From Actinomycetes bacterium (GTDB taxonomy: Bacteria > Actinomycetota > Actinomycetes > Actinomycetales > Microbacteriaceae), in NCBI GenBank assembly GCA_023432305.1, contig JAEYUT010000042.1, positions 1 through 5,007 on the forward strand: a stretch of DNA of 5,007 bases, written 5' to 3'. Made by a program: the position numbers and the translations under genes. The notes beneath the pieces were generated by a model. The model was given only the letters and a program-made list of their open reading frames with translations. It did no database searches and was not told where the DNA came from. Below, piece by piece: positions 1 through 5,001 of this stretch (positions within the stretch are counted from its first letter, which is position 1; each line of letters opens with the position of its first letter).

Positions 1-142
1 GGTGCAGGCACACGAGCGTCGCCACCGGATCCGCCGTCTCCGGCAGCGCCAGCTCTCCCACGAGGGTGAGGCCGTCGGCCGTCGTCAGCTCGATGTCCTC
101 GCGGAATGCGGGAAGCTCGATGCCTCCGGAGATGGCCGTCAT
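1..142 (-). CDS. Alpha/beta hydrolase-like protein, N-terminal fragment (runs off the window)
   Basis: Partial gene of which only the first 47 codons are present; the rest lies beyond position 1. It starts at ATG 142-140, whose A, T and G overlap the TGA (141-139) of the upstream gene as ATGA, so the two are probably translationally coupled. A Shine-Dalgarno GGAGGA (minus strand, 155-150) lies 7 nt before the ATG and supports this start. The peptide begins MTAISGGIELPAF, then shows an alternating pattern around residues 15-33 (IELTTADGLTLVGELALP) and a hydrophobic strand ending VATLVCLH at 40-47. This is the usual opening of small alpha/beta-hydrolase-fold enzymes, where a beta hairpin is followed by a strand leading to an HG/HP oxyanion-hole loop. 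Catalytic residues are outside the window, so substrate and activity cannot be stated. Family assignment is inference from a short fragment. Confidence 0.6.
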   Translation of the reverse strand, partial: MTAISGGIELPAFREDIELTTADGLTLVGELALPETADPVATLVCLH

Positions 143-438
143 GCGCTGATCCTCCAACAGTGGGTGTGCCAGTGGCGGCGAGCGGCGAGATCCGCCTCCT
201 CGCCGAACAGCCCGTCCGCGCGCCACGCGACGATGTGCGCGGTCGCCGGGGGGATCACGAGCCCGCAGCCCGGGCAGGTGTATTCCTTCACGGAGGCCGC
301 CGCGCTCTGCGTCTGCACGTTCCACACGCCGTCGCGGCGCGACTCGGTGCGGCGCATGCCGCCGAGGATGCGCTCCACATCGAGAGGCTGGGGCTCCTCG
401 TCACGCCCACCGCGGCGGGGGCGACGGGAACGGGGCAT
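139..438 (-). CDS. Small conserved Cys/His protein, probable zinc-binding (function unknown)
   Basis: A 99-residue protein starting at ATG 438-436. Residues 1-35 are very basic (MPRSRRPRRGGR) and likely disordered. The C-terminal half carries a CPGCG knuckle (C55, C58), then H68 in a PATAHIVAW stretch, and ends RRHWHTHCWRISA with H89, H91, H93 and C94. A CxxC pair followed by a distal His/Cys cluster is the arrangement of a zinc ribbon or treble-clef (HNH-like) fold, so metal binding is likely. The full set of HNH catalytic residues is not evident, so nuclease activity is not claimed. From memory, actinobacterial proteins of this kind are often labelled hypothetical or 'ATP/GTP-binding'; no P-loop (GxxxxGK[ST]) is visible, so the latter label would be unsupported. 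No Shine-Dalgarno precedes the start, but a -10-like TAGACT lies 6 nt upstream, consistent with a leaderless mRNA. Its stop overlaps the next start (ATGA), making a two-gene unit with the hydrolase-like gene. Confidence 0.75.
   Translation of the reverse strand: MPRSRRPRRGGRDEEPQPLDVERILGGMRRTESRRDGVWNVQTQSAAASVKEYTCPGCGLVIPPATAHIVAWRADGLFGEEADLAARRHWHTHCWRISA
150..155 (-). promoter_or_regulatory. Shine-Dalgarno of the hydrolase-like gene
   Basis: GGAGGA on the minus strand, 7 nt before ATG 142-140. It lies inside the last codons of the upstream small Cys/His protein gene. It is a near-consensus ribosome binding site and fixes the start of the partial downstream gene. Confidence 0.7.
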
Positions 439-444
439 GGCCCA

Positions 445-450
445 AGTCTA
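445..450 (-). promoter_or_regulatory. Candidate -10 element for the Cys/His protein gene
   Basis: TAGACT on the minus strand fits the actinobacterial TANNNT -10 consensus and ends 6 nt before ATG 438, so transcription would begin at or next to the A of the start codon. No recognisable -35 is present at the usual distance, where the upstream hairpin sits instead. This is a weak call from one hexamer plus the absence of a Shine-Dalgarno. Confidence 0.35.
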
Positions 451-458
451 GGCAAGCA

Positions 459-473
459 CGGCGGGAGCCGCCG
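459..473 (-). terminator. GC hairpin after the lytic enzyme gene, possible terminator
   Basis: A perfect inverted repeat, CGGCGG / CCGCCG with a 3-nt loop, begins 3 nt after the TGA (479-477) of the lytic transglycosylase-like gene. The following minus-strand bases are TGCTTGCCT, which is only mildly T-rich. Position and stem fit an actinobacterial terminator with a poor U-tract. The short loop and lack of a T-run keep confidence low. Confidence 0.4.
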
Positions 474-476
474 CGA

Positions 477-1151
477 TCAGTACCAGTTCTTGGCCTGCGA
501 GTGGCCCCAGGCACCGCACGGGGTGCCGTAGCGACCGCTGATGTAGCCGAGGCCCCACGTGATCTGAGTCGCGGGGTTGGTGGCCCAGTCATCTCCCGCG
601 CTCGCCATCTTGCTGCCAGGAAGCGCCTGCGGGATGCCGTAGGCGCCCGAGCTCTTGTTGTGCGCGAACGCGTTCCAGCCGGATTCCTTGTTCCACAGGG
701 CGACGAGGCAGTCGTACTCGCCCTCGCCCCATCCGCGCGCCATCACCATGTCGTAGGCGATCGCCTTCGCGGATCCGGGATCGGGCGTGCCAGCCGCGGG
801 AGCGCCGCGACCGCCGGCTGCGGCGGCGGGCGCCACCGGCTTCGGCTTGATGACATCGAAGCCGTCGCGCGCGATCGCCGAGAACGACGCCTGCACGCTC
901 TCATCCACCTCGATCGTCTGGGCATCCGAGAATGCCTGCGCCTGCGGCGAGTCCTCAGGGATCGTCGCGGCGTTGCTGAAACCGGTGGGCTCGACGAGCA
1001 GCGCCGCGACGAGACCGATCGAGGCGAGGTACGCGAACATGCCGAGAACGGTCCGGGATCGCGTCTCGCTGCGCTTCGTTCGGGCAGGAGCGACCGCCAT
1101 GCCCGCGTCGGGCTGCTGTGTGTGCGCCTCACGGCGTCGAATTCCGCTCAC
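477..1151 (-). CDS. Exported lytic transglycosylase-like (SLT/APF lysozyme-fold) protein
   Basis: A 224-residue protein predicted to act on peptidoglycan outside the membrane. Residues 1-33 are a basic N-terminal region (MSGIRRREAH...), followed by a hydrophobic segment at about 34-53 that is either a long signal peptide or a membrane anchor. Residues 60-125 form an Ala/Pro/Gly-rich linker. The C-terminal domain (about 126-224) contains WNKESGWN with candidate catalytic Glu E156, then SSGAYGIPQALPG (168-179), DDWATNPATQITWGLGYI and a closing Trp-Tyr. This pattern is typical of small actinobacterial lysozyme-fold enzymes related to SLT, Rpf and aggregation-promoting-factor domains. C148 and C212 could form a disulfide. 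The start used is GTG 1151-1149, just downstream of a good promoter-like sequence and without a Shine-Dalgarno. An internal ATG at codon 18 is possible but has no ribosome binding site. Whether it cleaves as a lyase or a hydrolase cannot be read from sequence. Confidence 0.85.
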   Translation of the reverse strand: MSGIRRREAHTQQPDAGMAVAPARTKRSETRSRTVLGMFAYLASIGLVAALLVEPTGFSNAATIPEDSPQAQAFSDAQTIEVDESVQASFSAIARDGFDVIKPKPVAPAAAAGGRGAPAAGTPDPGSAKAIAYDMVMARGWGEGEYDCLVALWNKESGWNAFAHNKSSGAYGIPQALPGSKMASAGDDWATNPATQITWGLGYISGRYGTPCGAWGHSQAKNWY

Positions 1152-1160
1152 AGTCGCACC

Positions 1161-1189
1161 AGTGTAGCCACGCTTTCCGAGAAGGTCAT
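1161..1189 (-). promoter_or_regulatory. Candidate sigma-70-type promoter giving a leaderless lytic enzyme mRNA
   Basis: Minus-strand ATGACC (1189-1184, four of six matches to TTGACA) and TACACT (1166-1161, fits TANNNT) are separated by 17 nt. The -10 ends 9 nt before GTG 1151, so the expected transcript start is at or within a few bases of the start codon. With no Shine-Dalgarno upstream, the gene is probably translated from a leaderless or nearly leaderless mRNA. No room remains for a riboswitch leader of the kind that controls some actinobacterial cell-wall hydrolases. Confidence 0.5.
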
Positions 1190-1192
1190 GGA

Positions 1193-1211
1193 CACGGCAA
1201 CAGATGCCGCG
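1193..1211 (-). terminator. Hairpin between the DivIVA-repeat gene and the lytic enzyme gene, possible terminator
   Basis: On the minus strand CGCGGCA and TGCCGTG pair as a 7-bp stem (one G-U pair) around a 5-nt loop. It begins 17 nt after the TGA (1231-1229) of the DivIVA-repeat gene and lies just upstream of the candidate promoter of the next gene. There is no T-run after it, so it may be a weak or factor-assisted terminator, or chance. Confidence 0.3.
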
Positions 1212-1228
1212 GGGATCACGGGACTCTC

Positions 1229-1795
1229 TCAGGCGACCGCGAGCATGACGCGGGTGACCTCATCGAGCAGCAGATCGACCTGCACCTCGCGGTAGCCGCC
1301 GCGCTGCGGGCGGAAGGCGACGGTGCGCACATCCTCCGTCGCGAGCGGCTTTCCCGACTGGAAGTAGTCCGCGATGCGGTCGGCGAACGCATCCACATCC
1401 GCGACCGAATAGCCGCGACTGAAGAAGCTGACCCGCTGGAACCGGCGACCCTCAGGGCGCACCACCCGGTCCAGGATCACCTGAGCCGTCTCGCGCGCCT
1501 CCGCGAACCACGCCTCGTCACCCACGCGAGCGCGCTCGCGTTCCCGCTCGCGCGCGGCGAAGGCATCCTCCAGGCGCTCGAGCGCCTGGTCGACATGGGT
1601 GATCGAGTAGCCGCCCTTGTGCACCGCGAAACCGGTCGTGCGGATCCGCTCAGCGGTCATCGTGGCGTCCGCCTGGGTCCAGTCCTGCTCCGCGGTGTAG
1701 GCGCGGCGCGCCTCTTCGAGGAACTCGTCGACCTCGTCGATGTCGTAGCCGAGTCGGTTCTTGCGCGCGTGCGGGAAGGTCATGCTCACCCGCAC
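1229..1795 (-). CDS. DivIVA-domain repeat protein
   Basis: A protein of up to 188 residues built from four copies of the DivIVA N-terminal motif. The cores are GYDIDEVD (16-23), GYSITHVD (62-69), GYSVADVD (128-135) and GYREVQVD (167-174), each with Gly-Tyr and Val-Asp at identical spacing and preceded by an aromatic/basic stretch (TFPHARKNRLGY, GFAVHKGGY, VSFFSRGY, VAFRPQRGGY). In DivIVA proteins this motif belongs to the membrane-binding domain that senses curved membranes. Here it is repeated and the long DivIVA coiled-coil tail is absent; a short charged helix (about 80-90) joins repeats 2 and 3. This matches the actinobacterial DivIVA-repeat family rather than true DivIVA/Wag31. A role in septum or pole organisation is inferred from the family only. 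The longest start is GTG 1795, but GTG 1789 or ATG 1783 are as likely: TAACAT abuts position 1795, so an mRNA would begin near 1789. Confidence 0.85.
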   Translation of the reverse strand: MRVSMTFPHARKNRLGYDIDEVDEFLEEARRAYTAEQDWTQADATMTAERIRTTGFAVHKGGYSITHVDQALERLEDAFAARERERERARVGDEAWFAEARETAQVILDRVVRPEGRRFQRVSFFSRGYSVADVDAFADRIADYFQSGKPLATEDVRTVAFRPQRGGYREVQVDLLLDEVTRVMLAVA

Positions 1796-1801
1796 ATGTT
1801 A
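1796..1801 (-). promoter_or_regulatory. Candidate -10 element of the DivIVA-repeat gene
   Basis: TAACAT on the minus strand fits TANNNT. A start about 7 nt downstream falls at position 1789, exactly the first base of an in-frame GTG (codon 3 of the longest frame). This argues for a leaderless start there, or a 6-nt leader to ATG 1783. No convincing -35 is seen; the 17-nt spacer region is filled by an inverted repeat. Confidence 0.35.
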
Positions 1802-1817
1802 GTCGGCCTCGGCCGAC
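1802..1817 (-). terminator. Perfect inverted repeat after cdsA (terminator or operator)
   Basis: GTCGGCC and GGCCGAC form a perfect 7-bp inverted repeat with a 2-nt centre (in RNA, 6 bp with a 4-nt loop). It begins 7 nt after the cdsA stop codon. It is the only strong hairpin at the end of the pyrH-to-cdsA run, so a terminator role is reasonable, although TAACATG rather than a T-run follows. It also occupies the region just upstream of the candidate -10 of the next gene, so it could instead be a repressor site. Confidence 0.4.
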
Positions 1818-1824
1818 GAAGCGC

Positions 1825-2835
1825 TCAATGGAAGATCAGGAAGAACGCATACACAACCGCAGCGGAGGGCAGGATCGAGTCGAGCCTGTCGAGGAACCCG
1901 CCATGGCCGGGGAGCCAGCTGGAGATGTCCTTGATGCCGAGCTCGCGCTTGATGAGCGACTCGACGAGATCCCCCATGGTGCTCACGAGCATGACCACGA
2001 GACCCATGATCAGCCCGACCCACCAGGGCTGCTGAAGCATGAGCCACGCCAGAAGCGCACCCGCGGTCATCGCCACCACGGCAGCGCCGGCGAAGCCCTC
2101 CCAGGTCTTCTTGGGGCTGATCTTGGGTGCCATCGGATGCTTGCCGAAGCTGAGCCCCGAGGCGTAGGCGCCGACATCGGTCGACACGACGATGATCAGG
2201 CCGGCCAGAAGCCACCACTGACCGCCCTCCGCGCTCTGCCCCGAGAGAACCACGTAGAACCCGGCGAGGAAGGTCACATACAGCTGCACGAATGCGCCCG
2301 CGCCGACGTCATGCAGCACTGCGCTCCAGGATGCGCGCCCCGACGGGAAGGCGAGCTCCACGAGACGCCACAGGGTGATGATCACGACCCCGCCGAGCAC
2401 AGCGAGCCACTGCCCCGGTACGCCGAAGTAGAACGCAGCCGGCACCATGGCGAGCGAGACGACGATCGACGCCACCCGGGGAACGTCGCGCCCGCCGACA
2501 CGCAACGCGCTCGTGAGCTCGAACACCGTGAGCCCCAGAAGCACCGCAGCGAACAGCATGAAGAGCTCGGTGTAGAAGAGCAGGCTCACGAGCAGGATCG
2601 CGCCGAGCACCACCCCGATCCCGATCGCAGCGAGCAGGTTGCGCCCCGTGCGCTGATTGATCTTCTCCTGCGTGGCATCGAACTGGTCGCGCGCGAGCTT
2701 GACCTGTGCTTCGAATTCCTCACGCGCGTGCTGGGCGTGCTGCTCCAGTTCGCGACGGGTGCGCTGCGCCCGCGCCTCGATCTCATCGAGCGGCGAGCGC
2801 TTCTTCGCGCGATGGGGGTCGTCGGAGTCGGCCAT
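1825..2835 (-). CDS. cdsA: Phosphatidate cytidylyltransferase (CDP-diglyceride synthase)
   Basis: Integral membrane enzyme that makes CDP-diacylglycerol from phosphatidate and CTP, the branch-point precursor of phosphatidylglycerol, cardiolipin and phosphatidylinositol. The 336-residue protein has several hydrophobic segments between about 67 and 336. It shows VSTDVGAY (217-224), SPKKTWEGFAG (240-250) and the complete CDS signature at 293-319: S293, K296-R297, K302-D303, then LPGHGGFLDRLD with H311, D316, R317 and D319. These conserved acidic and basic residues bind metal and substrate. Residues 1-62 are a highly charged helical, probably coiled-coil, extension (RTRRELEQHAQHAREEFEAQ) that is not part of the catalytic family core. 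ATG 2835-2833 shares its A with the frr stop (TGATG), indicating translational coupling. A short GAGG lies 4 nt upstream, inside frr. The two genes are evidently co-transcribed. Confidence 0.95.
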   Translation of the reverse strand: MADSDDPHRAKKRSPLDEIEARAQRTRRELEQHAQHAREEFEAQVKLARDQFDATQEKINQRTGRNLLAAIGIGVVLGAILLVSLLFYTELFMLFAAVLLGLTVFELTSALRVGGRDVPRVASIVVSLAMVPAAFYFGVPGQWLAVLGGVVIITLWRLVELAFPSGRASWSAVLHDVGAGAFVQLYVTFLAGFYVVLSGQSAEGGQWWLLAGLIIVVSTDVGAYASGLSFGKHPMAPKISPKKTWEGFAGAAVVAMTAGALLAWLMLQQPWWVGLIMGLVVMLVSTMGDLVESLIKRELGIKDISSWLPGHGGFLDRLDSILPSAAVVYAFFLIFH

Positions 2836-3386
2836 CAGACCTCGAGAAGCTCGGCTTCCTTGCGCTTGAGTGCCTCGTCGACCGCGTCGACGTGCGCCTT
2901 CGTGATGGCGTCGAGCTCCTTCTCAGCACGTGCCACCTCGTCCTCGCCGACCTCCTTGATGGCGTCGAGGTCATCCTTGGCCTTGCGGCGGATGTTGCGG
3001 AGAGCGACCTTCGCGTCCTCGCCCTTGCTGCGGGCGATCTTCACGTACTCCTTGCGGCGGTCGGCCGTGAGCTCGGGCATCGTCACGCGCACGACGTTGC
3101 CGTCGTTGGTGGGGGTCGCGCCGAGGTTCGGGTAGTTGACGATCGCCTTCTCGATCTCCTTCAGCGCCGACTTGTCGTAGGGCGTGATGACGATCGTGCG
3201 CGCCTCGGGGTTCTGCAGACCCGCGAGCTGGGCGAGCGGCGTGGGGGTGCCGTAGTAGTCGACCATGATCTTCTGGAAGAGGGCGGGGTTCGCGCGCCCG
3301 GTGCGAACGGTCGCGAAGTCCTCCTTCGCGAACTCCACAGCCCGGTCCATCTTGTCTTTGGCGTCGGCCAGAACGTCACTGATCAC
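2835..3386 (-). CDS. frr: Ribosome recycling factor
   Basis: A 183-residue cytoplasmic protein that splits the post-termination ribosome together with EF-G. The length matches the family (about 185). Recognisable features are [11 protein letters not shown] (27-37), [14 protein letters not shown] (42-55), [16 protein letters not shown] (67-82), [19 protein letters not shown] (89-107), RRKEYVKIA (110-118) and [11 protein letters not shown] (130-140), the last holding the conserved Arg of the three-helix bundle (R133). The reading frame stays open far upstream, but the true start is GTG 3386-3384. It gives the correct length, begins [13 protein letters not shown] like other RRFs, and follows AAGGAG (3399-3394) by 7 nt. 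The gene lies 44 nt after the DUF3097 gene and ends in a 1-nt overlap with cdsA. Confidence 0.97.
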   Translation of the reverse strand: MISDVLADAKDKMDRAVEFAKEDFATVRTGRANPALFQKIMVDYYGTPTPLAQLAGLQNPEARTIVITPYDKSALKEIEKAIVNYPNLGATPTNDGNVVRVTMPELTADRRKEYVKIARSKGEDAKVALRNIRRKAKDDLDAIKEVGEDEVARAEKELDAITKAHVDAVDEALKRKEAELLEV

Positions 3387-3393
3387 GGGGTGG

Positions 3394-3399
3394 CTCCTT
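3394..3399 (-). promoter_or_regulatory. Shine-Dalgarno of frr
   Basis: AAGGAG on the minus strand, 7 nt before GTG 3386. It is the strongest ribosome binding site in the window and decides the frr start in a frame that is open for hundreds of codons upstream. It suits a gene that must be translated more strongly than its overlapping neighbours. Confidence 0.8.
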
Positions 3400-3430
3400 C
3401 GGTGCTGCGCGGTGTGCGTCTTTCTCCAGC

Positions 3431-4255
3431 TTAGTGATCCGCGGCCGTCACGAAGTCGATGAGCTGCTCGACGCGCCCCAGAAGGCTCGGCTCGAGGTCG
3501 GTGTAGGTGCGCACCGACCCGAGGATGCGCTGCCATGCGGCGGCGATGTCCGCCTGATCCGCGTGCGGCCACCCGAGCGCCTCGCAGACCCCGTGCTTCC
3601 ACTCGATGTCGCGCGGAACGACGGGCCACGCGCGGATGCCGATGCGCTCGGGACGGACGGCCTGCCAGACATCGATGTACGGATGGCCGACGACGAGCAC
3701 GTGATCGCTCTGCACCTGCTGGGCGATCCGCTGCTCCTTCGACCCCGGCACGAGATGGTCGACGAGGACGCCGACACGCAGACCCGCCCCGGGGCGCAGC
3801 TCCGCGAGCACGTCGCGCAGATGGTCGACCCCTTCGAGATACTCGACGACGACGCCTTCGGCCCGCAGGTCGGAGCCCCACACCTTCTCCACGAGCTCCG
3901 CATCGTGGCGGCCCTCCACGAGGATGCGGCTCGCACGGGCCACACGGGCGCGCTCCTGCGGCCTCGCACGCGCGCCGGAGGCCGTGTAGAGCCGCTGGGG
4001 AGTCGCAGCCTTCGGCGCCACGAGGGTCACCGGCGCGCCGTCGACGAGGTAGCCGCCCCCAAGCGGGAACCAGCGCACCTTGCCGTGACGGTCCTCGAGC
4101 CCGACGTTGCCCTTCTCGACGCCGACGACGGCGCCCACGAAGCCGTCGGCGAGCTCCACGACGAGATCCTTCGTCGCCTCGACGGCAGGAGGTGCCTTGC
4201 GCCCTCGCGCGCGCCAGTCGCCCGCGAGGACGTCGTCGCCGTAGCGCTCGCTCAC
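3431..4255 (-). CDS. DUF3097 family protein with TOPRIM-like motifs (function unknown)
   Basis: A 274-residue soluble protein of an actinobacterial conserved family (DUF3097) with no established function. The N-terminus reads [14 protein letters not shown]. Residues about 37-80 form a small beta-rich domain ([19 protein letters not shown], then [19 protein letters not shown]). The centre has [17 protein letters not shown] (111-127, E114 and D118) followed by [17 protein letters not shown] (161-177, D166, G171, K173, E174) and [17 protein letters not shown] (186-202). The VEG-x-x-D and later hydrophobic-strand-D-x-x-x-P-G pattern resembles TOPRIM nuclease/primase domains such as RNase M5. The second Asp of the usual DxD is Leu here, so catalysis is uncertain. 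The C-terminus is helical ([14 protein letters not shown]). Start GTG 4255-4253 overlaps the pyrH TGA as GTGA. There is no well-spaced Shine-Dalgarno, so translation probably depends on coupling to pyrH. Confidence 0.88.
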   Translation of the reverse strand: MSERYGDDVLAGDWRARGRKAPPAVEATKDLVVELADGFVGAVVGVEKGNVGLEDRHGKVRWFPLGGGYLVDGAPVTLVAPKAATPQRLYTASGARARPQERARVARASRILVEGRHDAELVEKVWGSDLRAEGVVVEYLEGVDHLRDVLAELRPGAGLRVGVLVDHLVPGSKEQRIAQQVQSDHVLVVGHPYIDVWQAVRPERIGIRAWPVVPRDIEWKHGVCEALGWPHADQADIAAAWQRILGSVRTYTDLEPSLLGRVEQLIDFVTAADH

Positions 4256-4971
4256 GCCTCGACGAGCGTGCCGATGTGCTCGCCGCGGAGGGCGCGCGTG
4301 ATGTTGCCGGCGGGCTCCATGCCGAACACGTGCATCGGCATGCCGTTGTCCATGCAGAGGCTGAACGCGGTGGAGTCGACGACCTTGAGGCCCTGCACGA
4401 GAGCATCCTGGAAGCTCACGCGGTCGAGCTTCGTGGCGGTCGGATCGGTGCGCGGGTCTGCCGTGTAGACACCGTCAACGCCGTTCTTGGCGACGAGCAC
4501 CGCCTCCGCGCCGATCTCGAGCGCACGCTGCGCGCTCACCGTGTCGGTGGAGAAGTAGGGAAGACCGGCGCCCGCACCGAAGATGACGACGCGCCCCTTC
4601 TCGAGGTGACGCTCGGCGCGCAGCGGGATGTAGGACTCCGCGACCTGCATCATCGAGATCGCGGACTGCACGCGCACCTGCGCACCCGCCTGCTCCAGGA
4701 AGTCCTGCAGCGCGAGCGCGTTCATGACGGTGCCGAGCATGCCCATGTAGTCGGCGCGACCGCGGTCCATGCCGCGCTGGCTGAGCTCGGCGCCGCGGAA
4801 GAAGTTGCCGCCGCCGACCACGACGGCGATCTCGACGCGGTCGACGGCCTCCGCGATCTCGCGCGCCATCTGACTGACCACATCGGGGTTGACACCCAGC
4901 TGGCCGGCGCCGAAGGCCTCGCCGGAGAGTTTGAGCAGGACCCGGCGGCGGCCGGTCGCTTCATCGATCAC
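4252..4971 (-). CDS. pyrH: UMP kinase
   Basis: Cytoplasmic hexameric enzyme of pyrimidine synthesis that phosphorylates UMP to UDP with ATP. The 239-residue length is normal for the bacterial amino-acid-kinase-fold family. Motifs seen in order are [11 protein letters not shown] (11-21, K14), [11 protein letters not shown] (50-60, R59), [18 protein letters not shown] (73-90, D74), [20 protein letters not shown] (131-150), [12 protein letters not shown] (162-173) and a C-terminal MPMHVFGM strand (211-218). All the nucleotide- and UMP-binding elements appear intact. Start GTG 4971-4969 is preceded at 7 nt by AGAGGG. A nearby ATG (4964) is out of frame. It is the first gene of the run pyrH, DUF3097, frr, cdsA, and its stop overlaps the next start by 4 nt. 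Confidence 0.97.
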   Translation of the reverse strand: MIDEATGRRRVLLKLSGEAFGAGQLGVNPDVVSQMAREIAEAVDRVEIAVVVGGGNFFRGAELSQRGMDRGRADYMGMLGTVMNALALQDFLEQAGAQVRVQSAISMMQVAESYIPLRAERHLEKGRVVIFGAGAGLPYFSTDTVSAQRALEIGAEAVLVAKNGVDGVYTADPRTDPTATKLDRVSFQDALVQGLKVVDSTAFSLCMDNGMPMHVFGMEPAGNITRALRGEHIGTLVEA

Positions 4972-4978
4972 GTGTCAT

Positions 4979-5001
4979 CCCTCTCGTCGCAATGAAAGAT
5001 A
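4979..5001 (-). promoter_or_regulatory. Candidate -10 and Shine-Dalgarno upstream of pyrH
   Basis: On the minus strand TATCTT (5001-4996) fits the TANNNT -10 consensus, with a predicted transcript start near 4989. AGAGGG (4984-4979) lies 7 nt before the pyrH GTG and serves as the ribosome binding site. Any -35 lies at or beyond the window edge, so the promoter cannot be confirmed. pyrH may also be read through from upstream genes such as rpsB-tsf, which often precede it. Confidence 0.4.

Noticed and set aside
139..438. Calling the Cys/His protein an ATP/GTP-binding protein or an HNH nuclease.
   Set aside because: No P-loop is present, and the full HNH His-Asn-His catalytic set is not visible; only a probable zinc-binding site can be supported.
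1118..3135. Plus-strand open frames of 305 and 435 codons opposite the DivIVA-repeat, cdsA and frr genes.
   Set aside because: The products are rich in His, Arg, Glu and Asp with no recognisable domain, and they mirror conserved minus-strand genes. They are shadow frames.
3387..3433. A separate promoter for frr in the 44-nt gap after DUF3097 (TAAGCT at the DUF3097 stop resembles a -10).
   Set aside because: No plausible -35 lies at the right distance, and the hexamer includes the TAA stop codon, so chance is the simpler explanation.
3455..3472. Imperfect inverted repeat GTCGA...TCGAC near the end of the DUF3097 gene.
   Set aside because: Only a 5-bp stem with an 8-nt loop, inside coding sequence; expected by chance in GC-rich DNA.
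3387..4406. A 340-codon upstream extension of the frr reading frame, which would make a 523-residue fusion protein.
   Set aside because: The extension is Arg/Ala-rich, overlaps pyrH and DUF3097 in another frame, and the frr GTG at 3386 has a strong Shine-Dalgarno and gives the normal RRF length.
3535..4995. A plus-strand open frame of 486 codons, opposite pyrH and the DUF3097 gene.
   Set aside because: It is antisense to two confidently identified genes, its product is a low-complexity Arg/Pro/Ala-rich sequence, and long antisense frames are expected from third-position GC bias.
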